From JAWOJF01 sp046481785 (lineage in GTDB: Bacteria > Bacteroidota > Ignavibacteria > Ignavibacteriales > Ignavibacteriaceae), in the NCBI GenBank assembly GCA_046481785.1, contig JAWOJF010000278.1, positions 1-18,186 of the forward strand: a stretch of 18,186 nucleotides of DNA, in the 5' to 3' direction. The position numbers and the translations under genes were made by a program. The notes under the pieces were generated by a model, which saw only the letters and a program-made list of their open reading frames with translations, was not told the origin of the DNA and searched no databases. Below, piece after piece: positions 1 through 6,589 of the stretch. Positions within the stretch are counted from its first letter, which is position 1. The number at the start of each line of letters is the position of its first letter.

Positions 1-1
1 G

Positions 2-82
2 CTTATTACAATTGGTTTGAATATTCCGGGGATGATAAAGTTTATAGAGAAATTAATTCCAATTAATCCGAAATATAGTTAA
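2..82 (+). CDS. C-terminal tail of an unidentified upstream gene (partial)
   Basis: An open frame enters from the left edge and ends at a TAA at 80-82, giving 26 residues that end in IPINPKYS. The segment is hydrophobic and basic and looks like a genuine protein tail, but it is too short to assign a family. A second frame (1-66, ending REINSN) is also open from the edge, so the frame choice is uncertain. A palindromic repeat begins 13 bases after the stop, as expected downstream of a gene end. No function is proposed. Confidence 0.35.
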   Translation, partial: LITIGLNIPGMIKFIEKLIPINPKYS

Positions 83-95
83 TAAAGATTATGCA

Positions 96-137
96 GGGCT
101 TTAGCCCTGAATTAGCTACAATTCAGGGCTAAAGCCC
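96..137. repeat. REP-like palindrome, 18-bp perfect stem
   Basis: The arms at 96-113 and 120-137 are perfect reverse complements over 18 bases, separated by a 6-base loop. The core GGGCTTTAGCCC in the left arm is itself nearly self-complementary, so alternative smaller hairpins are possible. There is no T-run after the stem, so this is not a classic intrinsic terminator. Its form resembles the dispersed REP-type palindromes found between genes in many Bacteroidota-like genomes, which is inference from memory. It could still protect the 3' end of the upstream transcript. Confidence 0.7.
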
Positions 138-158
138 CCGTTATGATTCTTTAGGCTC

Positions 159-178
159 CCCCATGTTAAAACATGGGG
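159..178. repeat. Second REP-like palindrome, 9-bp perfect stem
   Basis: CCCCATGTT at 159-167 pairs perfectly with AACATGGGG at 170-178 around a two-base AA centre. It lies 21 bases after the larger palindrome at 96-137, and the two probably form one composite repeat unit. The TTAAAA centre recurs in the palindrome at 2459-2472. No T-run follows. Confidence 0.6.
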
Positions 179-296
179 TTAATCAATAAAGTTAATATTT
201 ATTCCGGTCTTTAATTTTTACACAATCTCTTTGGAGGATATTAAAATCTTTAATAATCATGCTAATTAAAAAAATGAAAATATATTCACTCATATT

Positions 297-334
297 GACT
301 TTTGGGACAGCCTCATCGGGGCGGTGGCTGTTTT
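297..334 (+). other. Imperfect hairpin with IS-end-like sequence; possible weak terminator
   Basis: ACAGCC at 307-312 pairs with GGCTGT at 326-331 across a 13-base GC-rich loop and is followed by TTTT. On the plus strand this could be a weak terminator. The segment 297-314 reads GACTTTTGGGACAGCCTC, which resembles terminal inverted repeats of some insertion sequences, but no transposase is present and no matching second end was found nearby. On the minus strand, downstream of uvrC, the hairpin is followed by CCCAAAA rather than a T-run, so it is a poor uvrC terminator. The rest of 179-365 holds nothing I can assign beyond a 25-codon reading frame at 259-336 that I do not believe. Confidence 0.3.
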
Positions 335-365
335 GAAGAGCCCATAATAGTTAACCACTTTTTTC

Positions 366-2228
366 TTAAATCAATCCTTCAGCCGGATTCTCTTCAAAAT
401 ATTTCTTTAAAACTTCAGCTTTCTGTTTGCCTATAAGGCTAACGATCTTATCAAAGTCAGTATTCCTGATTCCTGAAACACTTCCGAATTCTTTTAATAA
501 TTTTTGAGCAGTAGACTGGCCGATTCCCTTTACTTCTGTTAATTCAGTTTTTATAGTTCGTTTGCTTCTCCTGTTACGATGAAAGGTAATAGCAAAACGA
601 TGTGCTTCATCTCTTACCTGCTGAAGCAGCTTTAACCCGGAAGAAGTTTTAGGAATTGATTCAGGTTCTGAATTACCGGGAAAAAATACTTCTTCAAGTC
701 TTTTTGCAAGTCCTATTATATTGTAATTTTTTACGCCTAATTCATCGAGCACCTCAACAGCACTTGATAGCTGTCCCTTCCCGCCATCCACCATAATCAG
801 GTCAGGCATTTGTTCCGGTTCCTGTACGGGTTCAGCCGGCGGATTAACAATCCTGGAATATCTCCTTCTTATAACTTCCTGCATGCTTAAAAAGTCATCG
901 GGCCCGATAACATCTTTAATAATAAATTTGCGGTAAAGGCTTTTTTTAGGTTTGCCATCTTCAAAAACCACCATACTGGCAACAGAATCTGTTCCCTGCA
1001 GGTTGGAAATATCAAAACATTCAATTTTTCTTGGAAGCACATTTAGTCTCAGGTCTCTTTGTAATGCTGATACCGGATACGGAACATGTCCTTCGTTTTT
1101 CATTTTCTGCAACTGTATCTCCTTAAGCTGGAGAATTGCATTTTCCTTGCACATTTTTACAAGTGACCTTAAATTGCCGCGCTGGGGGACAAATATTTTT
1201 ACCCTGCGCTGCGGATTAGATTTTAAGCTTAGCCACTCCTGCAGAGTATCACAATCAGCCGGTTCAGTTTCCATTATAATCTCACGCGGGATCTCAACAT
1301 ATTCACTGTAATAAAATTTTATTACTGAAGAATATATTACCTGTATCTCTTCTCCTTCTTCTATAGCCAGCTTTAATTGCTTTTTTCCTACAAGTTTTCC
1401 ACTGCGGACATTAAATATTGAACATGCAGAATCTTTTCCTTCGTATGCTACAGAAATTATATCTCTGTCCTCAAAGTCTTCACTAACAATTTTTTGTTTT
1501 GAAGAGAGTGCTTTAAGCTGCTCTAATTTATCCCTTATCTCTGCAGCCTTTTCAAACTCAAGGTTATCAACAGCAGTCTGCATTTTTTCAGCAAGGTCAC
1601 CAATAAGATCATCAGTTTTACCTTTAAGGACTTTTGAAACTTCACCTGCCATATCGCCATAATCTTTTTGGGAAATTAATCCTTCGCACGGCCCATCGCA
1701 TTTTTTAATATGGTAATCAAGGCATACTTTAAATTTCTTTTTATCTATTGCCGCCTGGTCAATATTAAGTTTGCAGCTTCTGATTTTAAAAACCTGGTTG
1801 ATCATCCTGAGAGAAGCTTTCATATCCTTAACATTTGTATATGGCCCAAAATATTTTGAACCATCCTTAATTACTCTTCTGGTAGGATATACTCTTGGAT
1901 AAGGCTCATTAGTTATTTTAATAAAAGGGTAAGATTTATCATCTTTTAAATTTACATTATACCGCGGTTTTAATTCTTTTATAAGATTATTTTCAAGTAC
2001 AAGCGCTTCAATTTCATTATCAGTGACAATCATTTCCAGATTATCAATTTTATTAACCAGGGCAAGTGTTTTTACAGAAGTTACATTATTATGAAAGTAG
2101 GATCTCACCCTGTTTTTCAGGTTTCGTGCCTTACCCACATAAATCACCCTCCCTTTATCGTTAAAAAACTGGTAAATACCGGGGGAATCGGGCAGATTCT
2201 TTAATTTTGATTCTAATTCGCTGTTCAT
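366..2228 (-). CDS. uvrC: UvrABC system protein C (excinuclease subunit C)
   Basis: UvrC makes the 3' and 5' incisions around bulky DNA lesions after UvrA and UvrB have loaded. At 620 residues it is full length for the family. The N-terminal GIY-YIG nuclease domain is clear: GIY at 17-19, YVGKARNL at 30-37 and the acidic helix around residues 72-79. The UVR helix pair that binds UvrB lies around 207-241. The RNase H-like C-terminal nuclease shows CFDIS (D406), the PDD segment (D445), MVDGGKGQ (D481) and EAHR (H543), matching the expected catalytic set. A helix-hairpin-helix pair for DNA binding occupies about 563-611. Cysteines at 152, 169, 177 and 181 match the spacing reported to bind an iron-sulfur cluster in UvrC. 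The ATG start gives the standard N-terminus, and there is no strong Shine-Dalgarno. It lies downstream of glgC on the same strand but is separated from it by 229 bases with hairpins, so it is probably transcribed on its own. Confidence 0.97.
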   Translation of the reverse strand: MNSELESKLKNLPDSPGIYQFFNDKGRVIYVGKARNLKNRVRSYFHNNVTSVKTLALVNKIDNLEMIVTDNEIEALVLENNLIKELKPRYNVNLKDDKSYPFIKITNEPYPRVYPTRRVIKDGSKYFGPYTNVKDMKASLRMINQVFKIRSCKLNIDQAAIDKKKFKVCLDYHIKKCDGPCEGLISQKDYGDMAGEVSKVLKGKTDDLIGDLAEKMQTAVDNLEFEKAAEIRDKLEQLKALSSKQKIVSEDFEDRDIISVAYEGKDSACSIFNVRSGKLVGKKQLKLAIEEGEEIQVIYSSVIKFYYSEYVEIPREIIMETEPADCDTLQEWLSLKSNPQRRVKIFVPQRGNLRSLVKMCKENAILQLKEIQLQKMKNEGHVPYPVSALQRDLRLNVLPRKIECFDISNLQGTDSVASMVVFEDGKPKKSLYRKFIIKDVIGPDDFLSMQEVIRRRYSRIVNPPAEPVQEPEQMPDLIMVDGGKGQLSSAVEVLDELGVKNYNIIGLAKRLEEVFFPGNSEPESIPKTSSGLKLLQQVRDEAHRFAITFHRNRRSKRTIKTELTEVKGIGQSTAQKLLKEFGSVSGIRNTDFDKIVSLIGKQKAEVLKKYFEENPAEGLI

Positions 2229-2403
2229 ATTGTTTATACACAGGATTTATATCTGTGTTTCGAAAATTAAAAGAAAATGATATAGAAAAAAATGAATTTA
2301 GGAAGGGTAAAAGAATTTGCTGAAATTAGTTTAAATATACAGCCTCGAAAGGCATTCATTAATTCCAGGAATATTTTTAGAAATTTATGTAGTAAAAATA
2401 TCT

Positions 2404-2432
2404 CCCTCTCCCTGGGAATAATAGGGAGAGGG
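2404..2432 (-). terminator. 10-bp hairpin between glgC and uvrC, possible glgC terminator
   Basis: CCCTCTCCCT at 2404-2413 and AGGGAGAGGG at 2423-2432 form a perfect 10-bp stem around a 9-base loop. Read on the minus strand it lies 26 bases past the glgC stop and is followed by AGATATTTTT, so a run of T begins a few bases after the stem. It could terminate glgC, but the T-run is displaced and short. The purine-rich GGGAGAGGG composition also resembles dispersed intergenic repeats, so it may be a repeat used as a terminator. Confidence 0.45.
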
Positions 2433-2457
2433 GACAAGATAAAGCTGGTATGGATAC

Positions 2458-3699
2458 TCAGGTTAAAACCTGATTTTTAGCAATAACAACAATTCCGCTT
2501 TCAGTAACCGTGAATTTCTTTTTGTCACTTTCAACATCAAAACCTATTTCATATCCTTCAGGAACATTTACATTTTTGTCAATAATAGCTCTTCTTACCC
2601 GGGCATGTCTGCCAATATTACAATTATTCATTATTATCGAATCAGTTACATAAGAAAAAGAATTTACTCTTACGTTATTACCAAGCAAAGATCTTTCAAC
2701 CAAACCTCCTGATACAATTGAACCATCGCAGATTAAAGAATTAAGTGTTCTACCAACACGTTCACCTTCGTGAGACACTGTTTTAGCAGGGGGGAACTGG
2801 TGCTGGTAAGTTCTCATAGGCCAGCTCTGATCATAGAAATTGAATTCAGGCGTTACGGAAATAAGATCCATGCTGGCTTCATAATAGCTGTCAATGGTTC
2901 CAATATCCATCCAGTAAGGTTTGCTTTTCTTATTCTCATCATAGAAACTATAAGCAAGTACATTCATTCCCTGTTTAACCATATAAGGGATAATATCTTT
3001 ACCAAAATCATGGCTTTTAAGTTTTTGAGATTCCATTTCATTCATAATATCACGAAGAAGGACAGCATCAAAAACATAAATTCCCATATTAATAAAACAT
3101 TGGCCCGGTTTATCCGGGATTTCAGGTGGTTTGGAAGGTTTCTCAATAAAAGACTGTACCTTATAACTTTCATCAACACCAACTATTCCAAACCGGTGAC
3201 CCTGTTCTGCCGGTACTTCAATACAAGACATTGACAAATCTGATTTTGAATCAATATGGAACTGAAGCATTTTCAGGTAATCCATCTTGTAAATATGATC
3301 CCCGCTTAATACAAGAACCCATTTTGCTTTTTTTTCTGTAGAGAAAAGATTCATATTCTGGTAAATTGCGTTTGATGTTCCAAGATACCAGTCATTATTC
3401 AATTTGCGCTGCGGGGGTACTGAATATATAAACTCACCTAATTCAGGATTAAAAATACTCCATGCTTCAAGCAAATGCTGATTGAGTGAATCTGATTTAT
3501 ACTGTGTTAAAACATAAACTCTTCTTAAGCCAGAATTCAGACAATTTGATAAAGCAAAATCGATAATTCTGTATTTGCCCCCAAAGGGAACTGACGGTTT
3601 GCTGCGGTATGCAGTTAAAGGATATAATCTTTCTCCTTGCCCACCTGCCAAAAGCATAGTTACTGTATCTCTCAGGATTGAAGAACCAGGGAAAGTCAT
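2458..3699 (-). CDS. glgC: Glucose-1-phosphate adenylyltransferase (ADP-glucose pyrophosphorylase)
   Basis: GlgC makes ADP-glucose and pyrophosphate from ATP and glucose 1-phosphate, the committed step of bacterial glycogen synthesis in the cytoplasm. The 413-residue product is close to the usual 400-430. The nucleotide-binding N-terminus has LAGGQGERLYPLT (17-29), RSKPSVPFGGKYRIIDF (32-48) and ALSNCLNSG (49-57). LSGDHIYKMDY (131-141) carries the catalytic Asp134, and FIEKP (184-188) carries Lys187, the glucose 1-phosphate site. YWMDIGTIDSYYEA (262-275) is the conserved late motif. A left-handed beta-helix tail with NCNIGRHARVRRAIIDKNV lies around 359-377. The ATG start is preceded by a strong GAGGAG. 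It diverges from the M1 peptidase gene. glgP is 5.5 kb away on the other strand, and no glgA or glgB is present here. The last codons lie in a small palindrome. Confidence 0.96.
   Translation of the reverse strand: MTFPGSSILRDTVTMLLAGGQGERLYPLTAYRSKPSVPFGGKYRIIDFALSNCLNSGLRRVYVLTQYKSDSLNQHLLEAWSIFNPELGEFIYSVPPQRKLNNDWYLGTSNAIYQNMNLFSTEKKAKWVLVLSGDHIYKMDYLKMLQFHIDSKSDLSMSCIEVPAEQGHRFGIVGVDESYKVQSFIEKPSKPPEIPDKPGQCFINMGIYVFDAVLLRDIMNEMESQKLKSHDFGKDIIPYMVKQGMNVLAYSFYDENKKSKPYWMDIGTIDSYYEASMDLISVTPEFNFYDQSWPMRTYQHQFPPAKTVSHEGERVGRTLNSLICDGSIVSGGLVERSLLGNNVRVNSFSYVTDSIIMNNCNIGRHARVRRAIIDKNVNVPEGYEIGFDVESDKKKFTVTESGIVVIAKNQVLT
2459..2472. repeat. Palindrome overlapping the glgC stop codon
   Basis: CAGGTT at 2459-2464 and AACCTG at 2467-2472 form a perfect 6-bp stem around AA. 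On the minus strand it encodes the last residues of GlgC and overlaps its TGA stop. The TTAAAA centre is the same as in the palindrome at 159-178. It is short enough to be chance, but its place next to the hairpin at 2404-2432 mirrors the paired palindromes on the other side of uvrC. Confidence 0.4.
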
Positions 3700-3705
3700 G
3701 TTTTG

Positions 3706-3712
3706 TCTCCTC
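3706..3712 (-). promoter_or_regulatory. Strong Shine-Dalgarno for glgC
   Basis: Read on the minus strand the bases are GAGGAGA, ending 6 bases before the glgC ATG at 3699. This is one of the few strong ribosome binding sites in the window and fixes the glgC start. Confidence 0.75.
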
Positions 3713-3769
3713 TTTTTCTAAATATACGAAATAAAGATTTGATTAGAAATTATATAAATTGTTTATTCC

Positions 3770-3801
3770 AATCAAATAAATTTGAGTAAATTTGTTTGAT
3801 T
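3770..3801. promoter_or_regulatory. 32-bp imperfect inverted repeat with tandem TAnnTTTG motifs
   Basis: The arms at 3770-3783 and 3788-3801 are reverse complements at 13 of 14 positions around a 4-base centre GAGT. Two copies of TAAATTTG (3777-3784 and 3787-3794) fit the TAnnTTTG -7 consensus of Bacteroidota sigma factors on the plus strand, about 85-100 bases before the likely M1 peptidase start. I found no convincing TTTG -33 box at the expected spacing. The element lies in the 179-base spacer between divergent glgC and the peptidase gene, so it could be an operator or a promoter region. AT-rich palindromes also arise by chance in such sequence. Confidence 0.4.
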
Positions 3802-3878
3802 ATCCGCAATTATGATATAGTTCATGCGGTTCTGTGAGGAACATTACTTATCAGGTTTTTGTTCAAGTTTATATATAT

Positions 3879-5618
3879 ATGAAAAGAATTTTTAGAGCAA
3901 TAATGAAGCATAAGTCCAAAATAATTGCAGTTGTTATTTTTGCTGCCATTTTTCTTGCAGGGTGGGAGTTCGGGGTGTCTCCTTTGCGGGAAAGTTTATT
4001 AACCGCTAAAAAGCAGGGGGAATTTTTACAGGAGCGGATGCTTAGAAGAATGGCTGTCAATATCCCTTCTGATTATATCACTAAAAACCAATATGATATT
4101 GATATTATTCATTATGATCTTAATCTTGATCTCTATCCTGAAAATAAATTTCTAAAGGGGGAGGCTGAATTAACCGGTTTACTGTTAAATAAAAAGCTGG
4201 AACAGATAGATCTTAATTTTTATGATAATCTAAAAATTTCTAAAATAACTTTTAACGGTAATCCATCTCCTTTTGTTAATGAGAAAACAAAACTAAGCAT
4301 ACCTGTAGTGCCGGGAGTAAACGATACTTTCCGTATTAAAATTATTTATGAAGGAACGCCGAAACGCTCTGGTTTATCTGCTTTTGTATTTGGTGAGATT
4401 AATAAAAAATCGGTGGTTTATAATCTTAATGAACCCACTTTTGCTTCTACCTGGTTTCCCTGTAATGATTTTCCATCTGACAAAGCATTGTTGGATATTA
4501 AGATTACTAATGATACATCGAAGACTTCTGTTTCAAATGGCATACTGGTAAGTGAAAGCAGCAGCGGCAGCCGGAAAACATATCACTGGAAAACTTATTA
4601 TCCTGTTTCAACATACTTGATCTGCCTGTATTCAGCAGATTATGAGAGTTTTAAACAAAGTTATATTTCTCAGGATAAAGCAGATACAATGGATATTCAT
4701 TATTATGTTTTCCCTGATCATATGAAAAATGCTAAAAGAGATTTTGAAGAACATCCTGAGATGCTGGACTTTTTTTCTAAAACTTTCGGAGAATACCCTT
4801 TTATAAAAGAAAAATATGGGGTTGCAGAATTTCTCTGGCAGATGGGAGCTATGGAGCATCAGACAATAACCGGTATTGGCTCCAACTTTGTAAGCGGAAG
4901 AAAATTTTATACGGATGTATATGTTCATGAACTTGCTCATCATTGGTGGGGAAATGCGGTTGGGCCGGAAACATGGAATGATATATGGTTAAACGAGGGA
5001 TTTGCTACTTATTCAGAAGCCCTGTACTTTGAATATTCTTCGGGTAAAAGGGCTCTTCAATCTACAATGAGGAGTAAATTCCAGGATAACTTTTCGGGGG
5101 TGTTATCACAGCCCGGTGAATTTTTATTTAGTTCAACTGTGTATGATAAAGGTGCATGGGTGCTTCATATGCTTAGGCGGGAAATCGGCGATTCTGCTTT
5201 TTTTAATCTCTTGCGTACCTATTTTGAGATGTTTAAATATAAAACTGCCTCTACAAAAGATTTTACAAATCTGGCTGAAAGGCTGTCTGGTAAAAAATTA
5301 GATAAATTTTTTGAGCAGTGGCTGGATGGAAACGGGACAATAAGGGCTGACTATACGTGGAGTATAAAGCCTGAGGATGGTAAATACATTGTTAAGCTAA
5401 ATATTAACCAGTTGCAGGAAGAATACAGAGATTACCATTTTCCCCTTGATGTTGAACTGGAATATGATAATAAAAATAAAAATACAAGAAAAACTTTTTA
5501 CATAGATTCACGTCAAAAGAGTATTGAGTTCCTTGTTGATACACGGCCAAATTCACTGATTCTGGACCCTGATAACTGGCTTCTGGCCACTTTTATTGAC
5601 ATGAACCCATACGAGTAA
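3879..5618 (+). CDS. Membrane-anchored M1 family zinc aminopeptidase
   Basis: This is a zinc metallopeptidase expected to remove N-terminal residues from peptides. With start 3879 it has 579 residues. An N-terminal hydrophobic segment at about 15-28 (IIAVVIFAAIFLAG), preceded by lysines, is a signal anchor, so the enzyme is probably in the periplasm or anchored at the inner membrane. The M1 N-terminal beta domain (about 65-260) is followed by the exopeptidase motif GAMEH (323-327) and the zinc site HELAHH (350-355) with Glu373 in NEGF, the correct HExxH-18-E spacing. Tyr422 in STVYDKGAW is the expected transition-state tyrosine. The usual GAMEN Asn is His, a variant I believe occurs in bacterial M1 enzymes. 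The protein ends soon after the catalytic helical domain and lacks the long C-terminal domains of PepN. The frame extends back to a GTG at 3834, and an ATG at 3903 is also possible. I prefer 3879 because it gives a normal signal anchor. Confidence 0.9.
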   Translation: MKRIFRAIMKHKSKIIAVVIFAAIFLAGWEFGVSPLRESLLTAKKQGEFLQERMLRRMAVNIPSDYITKNQYDIDIIHYDLNLDLYPENKFLKGEAELTGLLLNKKLEQIDLNFYDNLKISKITFNGNPSPFVNEKTKLSIPVVPGVNDTFRIKIIYEGTPKRSGLSAFVFGEINKKSVVYNLNEPTFASTWFPCNDFPSDKALLDIKITNDTSKTSVSNGILVSESSSGSRKTYHWKTYYPVSTYLICLYSADYESFKQSYISQDKADTMDIHYYVFPDHMKNAKRDFEEHPEMLDFFSKTFGEYPFIKEKYGVAEFLWQMGAMEHQTITGIGSNFVSGRKFYTDVYVHELAHHWWGNAVGPETWNDIWLNEGFATYSEALYFEYSSGKRALQSTMRSKFQDNFSGVLSQPGEFLFSSTVYDKGAWVLHMLRREIGDSAFFNLLRTYFEMFKYKTASTKDFTNLAERLSGKKLDKFFEQWLDGNGTIRADYTWSIKPEDGKYIVKLNINQLQEEYRDYHFPLDVELEYDNKNKNTRKTFYIDSRQKSIEFLVDTRPNSLILDPDNWLLATFIDMNPYE

Positions 5619-5836
5619 ACCGGCAATTGCGCATTAAATGCAATGTCTATTATAAGCAGAAATTTTTACATGGATTCATGTCTAAAAAGTGCAGAGTTTT
5701 CAAGAATGTTATTTAATGAAAATCTATGTGATATTTGTCCGGCCGGCTTCATTAGGATAATCATTGTAATTACTGTTCAGGACTTGAGAATCCTGCTTGA
5801 GACAGTTAACTTTCAGAAACAAAATTTATGCAATAA

Positions 5837-6589
5837 GTGAACGACTCATTCTTATTTATATCTGATATTCACCTCGGGTTGCAGTCTCAGGAGGCCGAAA
5901 AGAAAAAAGAGCGGCTTCTGGTTGAGTTTCTGAAATTTGCAGGGTACCATGCTAAAGAACTTTATATAGTAGGAGATCTTTTTGATTACTGGTTTGAATA
6001 TAAAACTGTATACCAGAAAGGATTTTTCAGAACCTTAACTGCTATGCAGGATCTGACCGAAGCCGGGATTGAAATTCATTATATAATAGGCAATCATGAT
6101 TTTATGCACCGCAGTTTCTTTTCAGAGGAAATTGGCTGCAAAATGTATGAAGAACCTGTTGAACGTGTTCTCGGCGGTAAAAAATTTTACATCGGGCATG
6201 GAGATGGACTAATCAAAAATGACCGCGGGTATAATGCTCTTAAAAAAATTATGAGGAACAAGAAACTGCAGAGAATGTATTCCTGGATTCACCCTGATCT
6301 GGGAATTTCACTTGCAAGCAAATCAAGTAAAACCAGCCGGGAGTACACAACTAAAAAAGATTTTGGTAACATAGATGGTTTGTTTGATGTGGCTGCAGAA
6401 AAAATTGATGAAGGTTTTGAGTATGTGATTTTCGGACACCGTCATAAAAGGATATTTGAAAAGTATAAAAACGGGTACTATGTTAATCTTGGTTCGTGGC
6501 TTAAAGATCCGTGTTACGGAATATTTACAGGAAATGAATTTAAAATTATAGATATTACTGCGGGGTCATTATCCCTGCCGGAGAAATAG
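5837..6589 (+). CDS. lpxH: UDP-2,3-diacylglucosamine diphosphatase (LpxH-type metallophosphoesterase)
   Basis: The likely role is hydrolysis of UDP-2,3-diacylglucosamine to lipid X and UMP, an early step of lipid A synthesis at the inner face of the cytoplasmic membrane. All calcineurin-like metal motifs are visible in the 250-residue product: SDIHLG (D10, H12), GDLFDYW (D47), GNHDF (N86, H87), GHGDG (H121) and GHRHK (H201, H203). The GDLFDYW motif and length fit LpxH better than other phosphoesterases, but I cannot exclude a related enzyme. The start is a GTG at 5837, which places SDIHLG at the usual distance from the N-terminus, and no Shine-Dalgarno is seen. The GTG overlaps the TGA of a doubtful 65-codon reading frame (5643-5840). 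The stop at 6587-6589 abuts the ATG of the PBP gene with no spacer, so the two are probably one transcript. Confidence 0.85.
   Translation: MNDSFLFISDIHLGLQSQEAEKKKERLLVEFLKFAGYHAKELYIVGDLFDYWFEYKTVYQKGFFRTLTAMQDLTEAGIEIHYIIGNHDFMHRSFFSEEIGCKMYEEPVERVLGGKKFYIGHGDGLIKNDRGYNALKKIMRNKKLQRMYSWIHPDLGISLASKSSKTSREYTTKKDFGNIDGLFDVAAEKIDEGFEYVIFGHRHKRIFEKYKNGYYVNLGSWLKDPCYGIFTGNEFKIIDITAGSLSLPEK

Noticed and set aside
259..336. 25-codon frame after a GGAGGA in the first intergenic region
   Set aside because: It reads through the hairpin at 307-331, the spacing from GGAGGA to its ATG is far too long, and the peptide has no clear features.
952..1311. 119-codon plus-strand frame inside uvrC
   Set aside because: It lies wholly antisense to a well-supported uvrC and has no protein-family features.
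2292..2480. 62-codon plus-strand frame between uvrC and glgC
   Set aside because: It runs through the hairpin at 2404-2432 and into the antisense of glgC, with no recognisable features and no ribosome binding site.
3834..3878. GTG-initiated extension of the M1 peptidase
   Set aside because: It adds 15 residues ahead of a normal signal anchor with no homology-like content. The ATG at 3879 fits better.
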